Shown here: piece by piece, positions 1 to 10,800 of the stretch | How positions within the stretch are numbered: position 1 is the first letter of the stretch | Layout of the letters: the number at the start of each line of letters is the position of its first letter | Assembly (NCBI GenBank): GCA_030765055.1 | Contig: CM060953.1 | Location: forward strand, 8,274,300 to 8,338,299 | DNA: 64,000 nt | Reading direction: 5' to 3' | Source of the DNA: Mantis religiosa | Taxonomy: Eukaryota > Arthropoda > Insecta > Mantodea > Mantidae | Notes under the pieces: generated by a model | What the model saw: only the letters and a program-made list of their open reading frames with translations | What the model was told of the DNA's origin: nothing | Databases searched by the model: none | Position numbers and translations under genes: made by a program

Positions 1-495
1 TCCAAATATCAGTAAGACAAACTACTTACTTTTTACACTAAGCAGAAGCAATCACAGTAACGAAGAGTTAAAATTGGTGTACAGCAATCAAGTAATATCA
101 GGGGCTCAAAACACAAAGTTTTTAGGCATCCATATTGATGATAATCTTTCATTTCAGAATCATGTCCTCATGACTTACTCCAAACTCAACAAAACTATAT
201 TCCTGCTGCACCAGCTTACCAACATGTTACCATTTCAAATGGTTCGTTCAGTATACTTTGCATTGTTTCATTCCCATTTAGAATATGGAGCGATGATATA
301 GGGAAGTTTGCCTAAAACTTCTTTCATGCAGATCTTCTTACTCCAAAAAAAGAGCTGCAGGAGCTATGGCCAAAGTTAGCAGATTGCAGTCTTAAGCAAC
401 TTAAAATACTTCCTTTATTTTGTAAATATGTATTCTTCACTATTTTGTATGTTGAAACATCAAGTGAATCCCCTCAACTAAACAAAGATGCACAT

Positions 496-743
496 TATTA
501 ATTTTTAGATGAGTCGTATTTATTACACATCTGCTTCACTTTCGTACCTATTTTGAGGACATGTTTCGCAAATCATCGTTTTCATCTTCGGCCGAAGATG
601 CCGAAGATGAAAACGATGATTTGCGAAACATGTCCTCAAAATAGGTACGAAAGTGAAGCAGATGTGTAATAAATACGACTCATCTAAAAATTAATAATTA
701 TTTCGCTTCACTGTGGTGTTCCAATACATTTAAATCTCGATAG
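496..743. mobile_element. PLE family A, inverted twin copy (A1)
   Basis: Near-palindrome of two inverted family A 3' ends meeting near base 594. The outer ends read ...ctcatctaaaaattaataa. The right arm is longer and reaches ttaaatctcgat. It is flanked by a perfect 12-base target duplication (aaagatgcacat). Each arm holds a hammerhead-like core next to gaaacatgtc. It is inserted in the LINE at 1-1080. Confidence 0.85.
558..634. ncRNA. Pair of hammerhead-ribozyme-like motifs in PLE A1
   Basis: Minus 558-592 and plus 601-634. Each has a diverged box CCGAAGA (consensus CUGAUGA), a stem II of the GCAAA/UUUGC type, GAAA, then the self-complementary ACAUGU and a C at the expected cleavage site. 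The box mismatches mean that activity is doubtful here. Confidence 0.5.
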
Positions 744-1187
744 AAAGATGCACATACTTATTTTACTCACACACAAAATGACTTTTTTCTGAGTTCATAC
801 AGGGGTACCTTTGGTAATAAAAATATAATTAATGCAGGTTCTAAATATTTTAATGTACTACCAACAGATCTAAAGGGATTAACTGATATAAAACTGTTTA
901 AGAAAGGACTCAAGAAATATCTACTTAACACATTGCTTTTACAATTCACAGGAATTTTTAAACAACAGTACTAATTAGTCTTAAACACATTAACGAAGAT
1001 GTAGTTATGTTACACATTTAAAGTGTCATTTTTGTTCTGAAATGGTTATAACTTGCATTAATTTAGAAGTATCCTACTTTTGTAGTTTTCTTCTTTGATA
1101 ACTGGTTGTTTTGTTATCAGTGATGCACAACAATTATTTGTATTCAGTAATATGTTCTGTATAACTTACACCTGGTTTTGTGTGCAT

Positions 1188-1340
1188 CGTCATCGTCATC
1201 ATCATCGTCTTCATCATCATCGTCGTCTTCATCATCATCGTCGTCATCTTCATCATCGTCGTCATCTTCATCATCGTCGTCATCTTCATCATCGTCGTCG
1301 TCATCATCATCATCATCATCATCATCTTCTTCACCATCAT
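1188..1340. repeat. Trinucleotide microsatellite (ATC/GTC/TTC)
   Basis: About 150 bases of impure (cat)n/(cgt)n/(ctt)n. It opens all six frames (poly-Ser, poly-His, poly-Ile, poly-Asp, poly-Met), none of which is a real protein. A second short tract, (ttc)n/(tta)n, follows at 1357-1385. Confidence 0.95.
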
Positions 1341-1510
1341 CATCATCATCACAACATCTTCTTCTTCTTTTATTATTATTATCATAATTATTAATTACCA
1401 TTTATTAATATTGATGTATCTAGTACCACTAATTGTATCATTGTAATTACTTTTATCTTATCCATTATAATTGCTTCTGACGTGATCTTCAATAACACAC
1501 TGCATATCGA

Positions 1511-1665
1511 AGTATAAACTTGAAAGAAGCGTAAGAACAGTGAAGCACAACTTAGCACAAAAGTGAATCAAGAAGATATTGACACACTGCTTCACTCACA
1601 CTGTTTTTTCACAGGACATGTTTCAAGAGCGTTTGCTCTTATCATCAGCTAGTACTCGACTTGAG
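1511..1665 (-). mobile_element. PLE family B, single 3' end (B1)
   Basis: Matches the left arms of the family B insertions at 5278 and 31076 (starting gtataaacttgaaagaagcg). Unlike them it has no inverted partner: it ends at the truncated 5' edge of the gypsy remnant at 1667. It carries the best family B hammerhead core. Confidence 0.8.
1615..1648 (-). ncRNA. Hammerhead-ribozyme-like motif, canonical box (PLE B1)
   Basis: On the minus strand: CUGAUGA, then stem II AAGAGC/GCUCUU with loop AAAC, then GAAA, then ACAUGU-C. All invariant core residues of the hammerhead (C3, G5, A6, G8, A9, G12, A13, A14, C17) appear to be present. Stem III is only the palindrome ACAUGU, so folding as a dimer is expected. 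Confidence 0.75.
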
Positions 1666-1666
1666 T

Positions 1667-2400
1667 AGAGGGAGAGGCCGACTGCAGCATCAAGTCCCTG
1701 AACGCCATGGTGGAGGACGTCGTCGGCAGAAAGCTGAAGGACTTGAAGGCCTTCGCGCCGGGACGCGACACAACATCTGCGCGCATCAAACCTCCAAAGT
1801 ATGACGGCGCGTCAACGTTTGAAGTCTTCCGCCGCCAGTTTGACACAGTGGCCAGGCACAACAGATGGTCACCGGAGGAGGAGGCCACACAGTTAATAGC
1901 CAGCCTCCAGGGACGGGCCGCGGAAGTCCTAAACGCGGTGCAGACAACGGCGGCGCCCAAGGACATCTGGGAGGCCCTGGAGAATCGTTTCGGGAACCAC
2001 CGCTTAGCCGCAGCCAACTAAAGGCAAGGTCACAGCAGCCGGGGGAGACGCTGCAGGAGTTAGCCATAGCGATTGAGCAGCTAGCTAGCAAGGCCTTGGT
2101 TAACCTGCCACTGGAGTTCGTATCCCGGGAAGCCGCCTACAACTTTGTCGACGGGGTACGGGACACGGAGATTCGTCAGCGCCTAATGCTCGGCGATTAT
2201 AAAACCATCCACGAGGCGCTGACAGCGGCATTAAGGATGGAGGCGTCCAAGGTAGCATCTATCCCGACGTCGAGAACGAGGAATGTCCGCTACGCCGGAG
2301 ACAGAAGACCAGCTGTGGGACGCCGGCGAACACCTAGTGGCCTGTGTTGGGGGGTATGGACAGCCCGGGCACCTGCAGAGAGACTGCCCATACCAGGAAG
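1667..2400 (+). pseudogene. gag remnant, gypsy copy 1
   Basis: Capsid-like region including KPPKYDGASTFEVFRRQFD, RWSPEEEATQLIASLQG and, after the frameshift, FVSREAAYNFVDGVRDTEI. The zinc knuckle seen in copy 2 (CWGCGQPGHLQRDCP) is damaged here around 2345. It cannot produce a full Gag. Confidence 0.85.
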
Positions 2401-2499
2401 AGCGGCCGGAAGAACGAGTAAGGCCCGGCGTGGAGAGGGGTACGTCGGCGCCATTACCACCATCCCCTCGAGTGACAATCCGCGCCGTCAGCCGGCGGA

Positions 2500-2960
2500 T
2501 GGATGACAGCCTCATCGCGGACGGTTGGGTTAGAGGAAAGCCGTGCCGCGTGCTGGTGGACACCGGGGCGGCCGTGACCATCATCAGACCTGACGTGGCG
2601 AAGGGTTTGCCGACGAGGAAGCCGAGACGACCATACGAGCTTGTGACAGCATCGGGCGACACCTTGCCTGTGGAGAAGGAGGCCCTGCTGGAGCTGACCT
2701 TGGGACGGAGTGCCGTGCGTCTGTGGATGTTCGTCGCGAAGGTGGCTGAGGAGGTGATTCTGGGACTGGATGCCCTCAGGAGCCACGAGGCGACGGTCGA
2801 CGTCAGCAGGAAGGTCCTGAGGCTCAACGGAGAAGAGCGCCTTGGAATTGGCAGGGTCGTCTTGAGCGAAGACGTGGTTGTCCCCGCGAGGAGCGAAGTG
2901 ATAGTGACGGCGCGACCGGAAGGCCAGACAGCAGGTGGGGTCCAGAGGGAGCAGGAATAC
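2500..2960 (+). pseudogene. Aspartic protease domain, gypsy copy 1
   Basis: Retropepsin-like segment with the active-site triplet D-T-G in RVLVDTGAAVTIIRP (about 2550-2595) and a later ILGLDALR motif, the usual I-L-G pattern. Relative to copy 2 it lacks seven residues (near 2835). The reading frame then runs on across the pol deletion. Confidence 0.8.
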
Positions 2961-3512
2961 GACTTCACCTCGGAACATCGCAGAGGGAAGAGTCACGGTA
3001 ACGCGGACGCTATGTCCCGAAGACCCTGTGCAGAAGAGTGCGGCCAATGCACAAGAGTGGAGGGGAAGGAGCGTGCCGCAGCAGTTCGAGTAGTCACGGC
3101 AGTGCCTGCGGATGGCTGGGATAGCGCAGGCCTGAGGAGGGAGCAGCTGGCGGACGCAGACTTGGGGCCACTCTTGAAGGATGTGGAGAACTTGGTGGAC
3201 CACCTCCACGACATGCACGAGATGGCCCGCCAGAACATCCAGAAGGCGAGCGACCGCATGAAAACCTGATACAACAGGCAAGCCAACAGCCAAGGGTTAC
3301 AGCAAGGTGACCTGGTCTGGTTGTACCGCCCGACCAGGACCAAGGGACGCTGCCCGAAGCTTCAGCAGTCATGGCAAGGACCGTACCGTGTGATGAAGAG
3401 GATTAACGACGTGGTCTACCGCATCCAGAAGGTGCCCCGAGGAAAGATGTTGGTGGTACACCTGGATCGCCTGGCCCGCTACGAAGGCGCTGTTCGGGAC
3501 GACCAGCCTTGA
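2961..3512 (+). pseudogene. RNase H end and integrase C-terminus fused by deletion, copy 1
   Basis: DFTSEHRRGKSHGNADAMSRR is typical of the end of a gypsy RNase H. It is followed by a spacer and then directly by the integrase tail (ARQNIQKASDRMKT, stop at 3268-3270, GDLVWLYRP, GPYRVMKR). The GPY module is intact, but the zinc-binding and DDE parts are absent. One in-frame stop separates the halves. Confidence 0.8.
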
Positions 3513-3523
3513 GGAGGGAGCAG

Positions 3524-4110
3524 TGTCACCCTGGCGGTAGATTCGCGAAGCCGATGAAAAATGATGGCTGGTGGAGATTCGGAAAACTTCGGAACCAATC
3601 GTTACCGGTAGCGACGGACAGTTGAATGTAGTTTTTGTAAAATAAACAGTTTCAGGTTAGCTAGCAAAAGGTAATGGTGAAGTGTATTTCGAGGAGAATA
3701 AAGTGTAGTTTTTGTATCGAGATTTAACTGTATTGGAACACCACAGTGAAGCGAAAAATTATTAAATTTTAAATGAGTCATATTTTTTACACATCTGCAT
3801 CACTTTCGTACCTATTTTGAGGACATGTTTCGCAAATCATCGTTTGCATCTACGGCTCTTATGCGACTGAAGCTTGATCCAGCGGTGTGGGTAATTCTGG
3901 GGTTGCTTCTGCCATCTGTTGATTTAGTGATGAACTGAAATGTGGGATTCTCTTCTGGCGGGATTTCAAAGTTCATTAGTTGGATTTTATGTTTTTCTAT
4001 GTATATCCTCTCCCATATGACGAGTTCACTATGTTTTTGTACGTTTTTGTTTTGTAGTTTTTGTGTTTTTGTAACCTCGCTTTATTATTTCACGAACCCA
4101 CAAAGTCACA
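3524..4110 (+). repeat. 3' LTR of gypsy copy 1, interrupted
   Basis: Starts tgtcaccctggcgg and ends cacaaagtcaca, like the 242-base LTRs of copy 2. It is interrupted by PLE A2 (3716-4052) with a 12-base duplication tgtagtttttgt at 3704-3715 and 4053-4064. Confidence 0.88.
3716..4052 (-). mobile_element. PLE family A, 5'-truncated single copy with endonuclease C-terminus (A2)
   Basis: On the minus strand an open segment encodes the end of the PLE GIY-YIG endonuclease (WERIYIEKHKIQLMNFEIP, then EENPTFQFI). It runs into the family A terminus with the GAAACAUGUC motif and ends ...cagttaaatctcgat. A perfect 12-base duplication inside the gypsy LTR proves the insertion. This copy is the evidence that the family A palindromes are PLE ends. 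Confidence 0.88.
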
Positions 4111-4261
4111 GTATTATAAAATAAGTGACATAAAACTCTTCAAAGCACTTCCTGTAGGAACACAATTAACTATTCAAATGTGTACGGAGAGCCTACACTG
4201 TGAACCTTTTCTATAACCTATGTACAGTTTATAGAGAAAAGTAATCAAGACATATAAAACA

Positions 4262-4620
4262 TATTTTGATTAAGCTAATTGATGGAAATTAATCGTTCCT
4301 CCATACTAGCCATGTATAGGCTAAGGTTTTGGATAGATAGGGCCAACCTGAAAAATTCAATGCCATGGCTACTTGATTCCCTGGCCTTATTATTAAGTTA
4401 ATTGACAGAAATTAATTGTTCCTCCATACTAATGTTTTGGATAGAGTCAACCTGAAAAATTCAATGCAATGGCCAGGATTTGAACCATGGATCTCCCATT
4501 TTCTGTCCAGTCACTCTTAACCTTTGAGCTACCATGGCCAACATGCCGTCATGACATTAAATTCTCCAATTAACTCGTATGTTTTACCACTACGGGTCAA
4601 GTGGTGTGTATCTCTGTGTG
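4262..4620 (-). mobile_element. tRNA-derived SINE family 1, with partly duplicated tail
   Basis: On the minus strand: a tRNA-like head ccatggtagctcaaagg (A box) and ggttcaaatcc (B box), then a body with gaatttttcaggttgactc and a tail ending in ccatcaattaac. The tail occurs twice (4262-4378 and 4394-4480). Related copies are at 14310, 17092, 44175, 44519, 49700, 57040 and 62998. Confidence 0.85.
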
Positions 4621-4648
4621 TAGGTCATTGACGTATTATAAGACTTAC

Positions 4649-4818
4649 CAGGTATGAGCACGTGGATAATTGTCAGGTGTACCCCATTTTTCTATAGTAA
4701 AAAGCTGTGGACCGTTGCTGCCATACAATTCTTTGAAACCATTCATTGGCACTCTGGATGTTCCAGTTACAAACTGTAGCAGTCTTGCACGCATTTCATT
4801 ATTGAATGACAATACCAC
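4649..4818 (-). CDS. Nedd4: Nedd4 exon: HECT C-lobe up to the active-site cysteine (170 bp)
   Basis: Encodes VVLSFNNEMRARLLQFVTG, then SRVPMNGFKELYGSNGP and EKWGTPDNYPRAHT. It stops after the two bases TG of the next codon. In the family this position is the thioester cysteine (A-H-T-C), so the catalytic codon is split across the final intron. The donor is gtaagt. The terminal exon (F-N-R-L-D region) was not found in bases 1-4648 and must lie upstream of the window start. Confidence 0.94.
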
Positions 4819-7800
4819 CTGGAGAATTTTAAACACACAAAATTGATTATTAATATCAAGTATTTTATTATTGCTCCCAATACTTTCTTATAATCATAAT
4901 TAAAAGAAAAAGGTAAATACACACCCTCCAAAACCATTGTACAGTGATGTGGTTGGGATGGTAGTCCCCTTTATAAAGGGAATTCTGTTTCCAGTCTTTA
5001 ACATCAATATTCTGAATGCCGCACATGAGAAGTTCCAGTTCATGTTCATCAAATATCTTGACAAGTGTTAGAGGCACAAGACCATTAAAACCATCAAGAA
5101 AGGCATTCATCTGCTCTTGGACTCTGGAGACAAATCGCCACTGGATGACTAAACTGTAAAATACGGAAGCAAATGAAGTTATGACAAAGCACCACAGCTC
5201 AGAATATACGTTATACAACGGTGAGTCAATAAATAACCGCAAAACTATACACAGACAATAATAATTAACTACTGGAAGTATAAACTTGAAAGAAGCGTAG
5301 GGACAGTGAAGCACAAATTAGTACAAAATTGAATCGAGAATATATTGACACATTGCTTCACTCACACTGTTTATTCATAGGACATGTTTCAAGAGCTCTT
5401 GCTCCTATCCTCAGCTGATACTCGAGCTCCTCAGCTGATACTCAGTCGAATATCAGCTGAGGATAGGAGCAAGAGCTCTTGAAACATGTCCTGTGAATAA
5501 ACAGTGTGAGTGAAGCAATGTGTCAATATATTCTCGATTCAATTTTGAACTACTGGAAATTTATTTTAATTTTCGATGTAATCAACCTGTCCATTGAAAC
5601 ACTTATACCATCTCTTTAGAAGTCTTCGAATGCCAGCAGCAAAGGTCACAGCCAACAGGTAACCTCTCGGATTATGGCATCATCAGTTACAAAGTGTCAG
5701 CTACACAAATGACTTTTTAGTGGTCCCAACAGATGGAAATCACCGGAATGGAGCCACCTTAAACTTTTTCGTTGTTGGTGAGGTGGATGTTTCCATTCCA
5801 TGGAAGATCTTTGTGGTCCTGGTTGAAAGTGGTAAACTAAGTCTCATTCCCTGTAATAATTTGTGCCGGAAGTCATTTCCTTCCTCAGTGTGCCGAATGA
5901 GGTGCTGCAAACCCCTCAGTCAACTGATGGAGCACCATGTGATCCTGTGTAAACAGCCTATAGCATGCATTATGTCATCGATCGTCATATGCTGGTCATT
6001 ACAAATGATTTATTCCACACACTGCACTATGCCTGCATTAACAACTCCACAGGACAACCAAGGCACTCCTGACCTCGGATGCTTTGCCTACCCTTGTTAA
6101 AACTTCTGGCCATGAGAAACACTGGTCATCATACATGATGCACTACTTTTGTGGACAGTCACAACTGCATGCTGTTCTGCTCGGCTACAATCATGCAACT
6201 CACCTGCCATCTTACACTGTCTGCCACTGACTGACTGCATGCCAGAGAGATGTGACCTGACTTTTACAATAAGCATAGGGTGCTAAGCAAGCTGTTGAAG
6301 AGGAAGGTTGTGTTACAGTGAGCTCCAGAAGAGTGGCACAAGAAGCAACAATGGGAGATGAGCTTACAGTGTAAAGAGGAAGGATAGGACTGTTTAGGCA
6401 AAGGAAAATAAAGAAAAAGGAAATAGGAAGATCTATGGAGGTTAACAGCATAATACTGGGATGTATAATTCTAATGTTATTAATAATAGGAGGAGTCGAA
6501 CAGAATCCTGGACAAGAGGAAATACAAACTATTCTGGAAAATCTGGTGGAAAAAATAAATAAAATGGATGCGATGGAGCAAAGAATAGGCAACAGTCTGG
6601 AGAAAATAGCTAAGGAAATAAAAGAAGAAGTAGGAAAAGAAATCCAGGTTATAAGAGGGGAAGTAGATGAACTGAAAGTGAAATTGGAAAGAGCAGATGA
6701 GCGGAGAAGAAGACTAAACTTAGTATTTATAGGAGTGAAAGAGAGAAGAGGTATTTGGCCATGGCAGGAAGTGTCCCAAATATTGAAAGAAAAACTACAA
6801 ATAGAACTACACGGTTGGGAGATAGTGGAGGCTTACCGCGTAGGAAGACATGGAGGGGAAAGGCCAATTATTGTACATTTCTCTACAACTCAATTAATCT
6901 ACGAAATACTGGGAAGGGCTAAAATGTTGAAAGGCACAAAAATATTCATAAATAAGGATTTAACACCAGTCCAAAGACACGTGAAGCAAAATCTAATCCG
7001 AAGGATGATGGAAGCGAGAGCTGCGGGTAAACGAGCATATATCAGAAATTTGCAACTCTGGATAGAAGGAGCGAACGCAACGTATGCGAGCAAGAGGGAT
7101 GTATGGAGCAGGCAGCCTACATGGGAGGAAATAACTCAGCAAAAATCCAGCCAAGTTTCACATACACAGGAAGGGACGAGGGAGTCAAAGTCCAGCACCG
7201 GCACACAACAGAGAGATGATGTAATATAGCACGTGGTAACAACCAACACGTCAGAGGATACGTCATTGAGTGAATCAAACAAGACGAAAGGAAATCAAAT
7301 CTCCGTCGGACAGAAGGGAGGTGAGGAAAGCAGGGAGATGACGTCAACACCTGTAACAACAGACGGGAGAAAGTGGCTGTCACCAAGGAGGGAGGAGACT
7401 ATGGCAGCACGTGGACTGGTGGAGAGAGGGGAAAGAAGCTGGACGCAAACCATTGGTAGTAGTGAAGAAGAGGAGGGAGCGGTAGGTGGTGAAGGCAGGA
7501 GGAGAGGTAAAGCAGAGGCGGGAGATATAACTTCGCCGCATGGAAGTATAATGGTGATAAAGACAAACGATCCTCAGCTGTTGAAGGAATTCAGCTGAGA
7601 AGCAAAAAGACATTGGAAAAGTATGTATGGTCAAGGGGCAGAACGGGTTCACAATAGCAGTGTCAGGAAAATAGGATTTTGGAACTGTGAAGGAATAAAA
7701 AATAAAATTAATATGGGAATCTTACAGCACTTTTTGGGGACGCTGGATTATTTAGCAGTGGTTGAAACATGGTTGAAAGATGAGGTCATTGACATAAGGG

Positions 7801-10800
7801 GTTTTAGTTACGTAGGAAGAAAGGGAGAAGCATATGCAAAGAAAGGGAGACTATCTGGAGGCCTAGGTTTCTTTATTAGGAAGTCTCTGTGTAAAACAAT
7901 GAAAGAATCATGGTCCAGGCATAAAGAAGTGCTTTGGGTTGTAATAGAAGATAAGGAGCTAGATGATAGCATGATATGTTTATGCGACTCATAAGAGCAG
8001 AAGATGCAAACGATGATTTGCGAAACATGTCCTCAAAATAGGTACGAAAGTGAAGCAGATGTGTAATAAATACAACTCATCTAAAAATTAATAATTTAGA
8101 AAATAATGGCTTAGGGGATATTTGGAGAAAAAGAGAGAGAAATTATAAAGGTTTCTGGAGGGGTGTTAGAAAAAGATTTGAAGATATAGAGATTCAGAAA
8201 CTGTTCAGCCAGTTAGGTGAAAAGAGGTCATTGGTATATTATGTTGAGTTAAAAAGTGGCTGGGGAAGGGAGCAGTATGTAGATAAAACCATTAATAAAG
8301 AAAGGAAGGGGATAGCATGGCTGAGAGCAGGAGTGTGGAGGCTAAAAGGGCAGCGGAATGGGTTTGTGCAAGACAAGTGCCCATTGTGTGGGGGTAAGAA
8401 AGATGTGGAACATATCCTTTTTGAATGCAGGGAAACAGAGATTTGGCGAAAAGAATACATCTGGAGAAAAATTAAGCGAAGTCCTGATATATGTAAAATT
8501 ATAGATGAAAATCTCAAGAATGTAGGTCAGTTCTTAGATAAAGTGAAAAATAAATGGAAGTGGACTGTGAAAAAAGGAAATGAACAATAGTGTGTAAGCA
8601 ATAGTAGTAATGGTAGTAATGTTAGTAGTAATAGAAATGTAAGTAGTGTACTACACATTTTGTAATTCAACGGGCTGCCCACCAATTAATGGCCTGGGCC
8701 AAATACTGGTGATCAGCTCAACAATTGTAATAGCTTAGTACACAAATAAATAAAATAAATAAGCATAGGTATGCTGCTAGCTGCTGGCACAAAATGTGCA
8801 CGTAATTTACAAATGGTATAAGCGAGTCAGACATTTGCAGCTTTATAGCTCACCCTTGTATATATCCAAATTATATATCTCATATGCAGAAAAGGTATTA
8901 AGAGAGAAGTTCTTTGAGAACTGTAATTAGTTTCCACACAGAATAATAAATTGTATATAATGCATTAATTAGATACTTTAGCTGAAAAATGTGTGACTTG
9001 TTCTACTCATCCTGGTACAAAGTATCTTTAAAAATGCTTATTCTTTTATCTACTTCATATTAATTAAGATAAACTTTTTTAGAAATTCTTTAATTTCACA
9101 AATAGATATACTATTATCATTATAGATATGAGCATAGCAAACTGCAATAGGCTTAAATGATACTCAAATCTTAAGACCTGGTCGCTATGATATCTTTGAA
9201 ATTTTGATGTCTTATCACTGCCAGAATATAAAATAATGAATAATTACTCATTTGAGAAAAGCCAAGTATGCAAAATTCAAACAAAATATTAAGGAATATC
9301 TGGAAACAGTTCATCTCAAAAAATTTTTACTTGACATAAATTTTGTTTTAATGATACCTGCATTATTTGTGTAGTAATATTTTGTCCAGCTCTTACAGCT
9401 TATCAGTTATACAAACGTCATTGAGAATAATGAGAACTTCTGAGTACATTCCCAGAAAATTCAAGATATACATTTGTTGTGTAGTAATATTTTGTCTATC
9501 TCTTACAGTTTATCAGTTATACAAAGGTCATTGAGAATATAGAGGACTTCCAAGACACTCCTAGAAAATTCAGGATATATATTTCATTTTGCATGAAAAC
9601 CCCTTAAATAAAGTAAAACCTGTCTTAAGCGAAATCAAATGCAACTTTAAAAACTTTCTGTTAAAGGCAGATTTCTGTTTAACAAAGGAATTTTCCATTT
9701 CACCTGACATAAAACTACATATGAATACAGCCAATCTTTACTTTCACAATTTTTCTCTTGAACATTTCTGCTATGTTTTCAGGTTTGTATCCTTCAATTA
9801 TTGAAGGTAATTTAGCAATCCAATCAGCGATTGTTTCAGGGTTAATGTCATTCAATTCACAACAAAGTTTGTTAAAATATCTCTGATGTCTTTTGTGGAA
9901 ACTCTTCAATCATCTGTTAGATGCTTTGAATTCAGTCTGGTGCAGACTTTTAGCATATTCCTGTAACATAGATCCCAATATGTGGTGATGTTTTGTCCTA
10001 ATACTAACAAACCACTCCCACACTATTTCATTAACATCCTGATTTTCGGTTTAGGCTCTCTTTATTTTCCCATTAGCACGAATTTCCTACTGCTTCAGAA
10101 TTTACATGTTTTTCTTTAGAATCTTGTAAATTTGAGTTTTGCCTTCATTCAACACCTTAATGTGACTACATGGGTAGATTCGGAAATCTGGTTTGCAGAA
10201 ATTTAGAACAACTTTTGCTGCAGTAGAAAGACATGTAATTGACAATCAGCTGTCTTCGAGGCTGACTCGGTGTTTAGCTGTATGAAAACAAATGAAAGAA
10301 ATCACTGCAGTAGACTTCAGTCATCAACTGTCACAATAACCAACAAACAACTGCCGTTCCTAATACCTCGCCAGTATTTGTACCTCCCCAGCCATTGTTT
10401 CTAAAAAGCCACAGACCTTTTAAGAACTTTCGCCGCTGCCACAATGGGCAGAATGTTCCAGAGCCTCTCTCTCTCTCTCTCTCTCTCTCTGTTCCTCTCC
10501 TGCCCACATGCCTGGCTCTGGCCTGTGGCAGCAGCACAACAATGCCGCATGGTGACATTAATGACTTGCTTTACACTCAATTTATCTCATTCATTCATAA
10601 ATCTCAAATAAATCACTTTCTCTCTTGCGTTAAGATCTCATACAATTCTTGTTTTCGAAGCCATGGTGACTATAGGAAATACACCACCACCTTTCTTTAA
10701 ATTTAGAGGTGTACTGTTATGCTGTTAAGGCACATTTTCACTGAGTACCTGAAAATTTTCTGAACTATACATTTTCGTTAAAATGCATACTTTGATTTTG

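Larger units (their letters stand above)
1..1080 (+). mobile_element. LINE 3' part (Jockey/CR1-like), split by a PLE
   Basis: The frame from 74 encodes the end of a non-LTR reverse transcriptase: KFLGIHIDDNLSFQNH and later YFALFHSHLEYG. After the inserted PLE at 496-743, the C-terminal tail resumes in a decayed frame (YFNVLPTDLKGL, then LFKKGLKKYLLN) to about 960. The 12-base duplication aaagatgcacat at 484-495 and 744-755 marks the PLE target. The 3' boundary is vague; a trinucleotide repeat follows. It is dead because of stops. Confidence 0.8.
1667..4110 (+). mobile_element. Ty3/gypsy non-autonomous element, copy 1 (5' truncated)
   Basis: Aligns to the complete element at 39874-42522 from the middle of gag to the end of the 3' LTR. 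The 5' LTR and gag start are missing, replaced by PLE B1. Gag is frameshifted by a 10-base deletion near 2015. The protease region (VDTGAAVTII near 2559) runs into a short RNase H remnant (GKSHGNAD near 2985) and then the integrase C-terminus (GDLVWL near 3310). Reverse transcriptase, most of RNase H and the integrase core are absent, at the same junctions as in copy 2. The 3' LTR is split by PLE A2. Confidence 0.9.
6280..8757 (+). mobile_element. LINE with 2A-like start, internally deleted at a PLE
   Basis: Flanked by a perfect 12-base duplication aataagcatagg (6268-6279 and 8758-8769) within the mariner. It holds an ORF1-like protein, an endonuclease N-terminus and the end of ORF2 with a C-P-L-C-G zinc motif. 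The reverse transcriptase is missing and a single PLE family A end (7985-8095) sits at the gap. The 3' end is short A-rich repeats (aaataaataaaat). Clade uncertain. Confidence 0.88.
5214..8859 (-). mobile_element. mariner element carrying a PLE and a LINE inside
   Basis: The termini acaacggtgagtcaat (5214) and the reverse complement of agctcacccttgta (8847-8860) are matching TIRs. Minus-strand transposase pieces are YKCFNGQVDYIE at the C-terminus (about 5560-5620) and a frameshifted DDE part read from 5750-6060 (SMEWKHP-like, SPTTKKF). PLE B2 (5278-5547) and a LINE (6280-8757) were inserted later, each with its own target duplication. The transposase is dead. Confidence 0.8.

Noticed and set aside
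1095..1446. Overlapping open frames of 69-99 codons (poly-His, poly-Ser, poly-Asp, poly-Ile)
   Set aside because: They are all produced by one trinucleotide microsatellite that has no stops in most frames; no conserved domain.
1865..3293. Minus-strand frames of 100-279 codons across the gypsy copies
   Set aside because: Antisense shadows of GC-rich gag/pro sequence without motifs; the same is seen in copy 2.
1..4640. Terminal Nedd4 exon in the left part of the window
   Set aside because: I searched for the F-N-R-L-D continuation on the minus strand and saw only LINE, gypsy, PLE and SINE sequence.
9715..9909. Nedd4 exon or other host exon
   Set aside because: The peptide matches pogo/Tigger transposases, and Tigger-like TIRs surround it; the ligase exons are continuous without it.
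10331..10558. Coding frame over the (CT)n tract
   Set aside because: The ER-repeat peptide is produced by the microsatellite.
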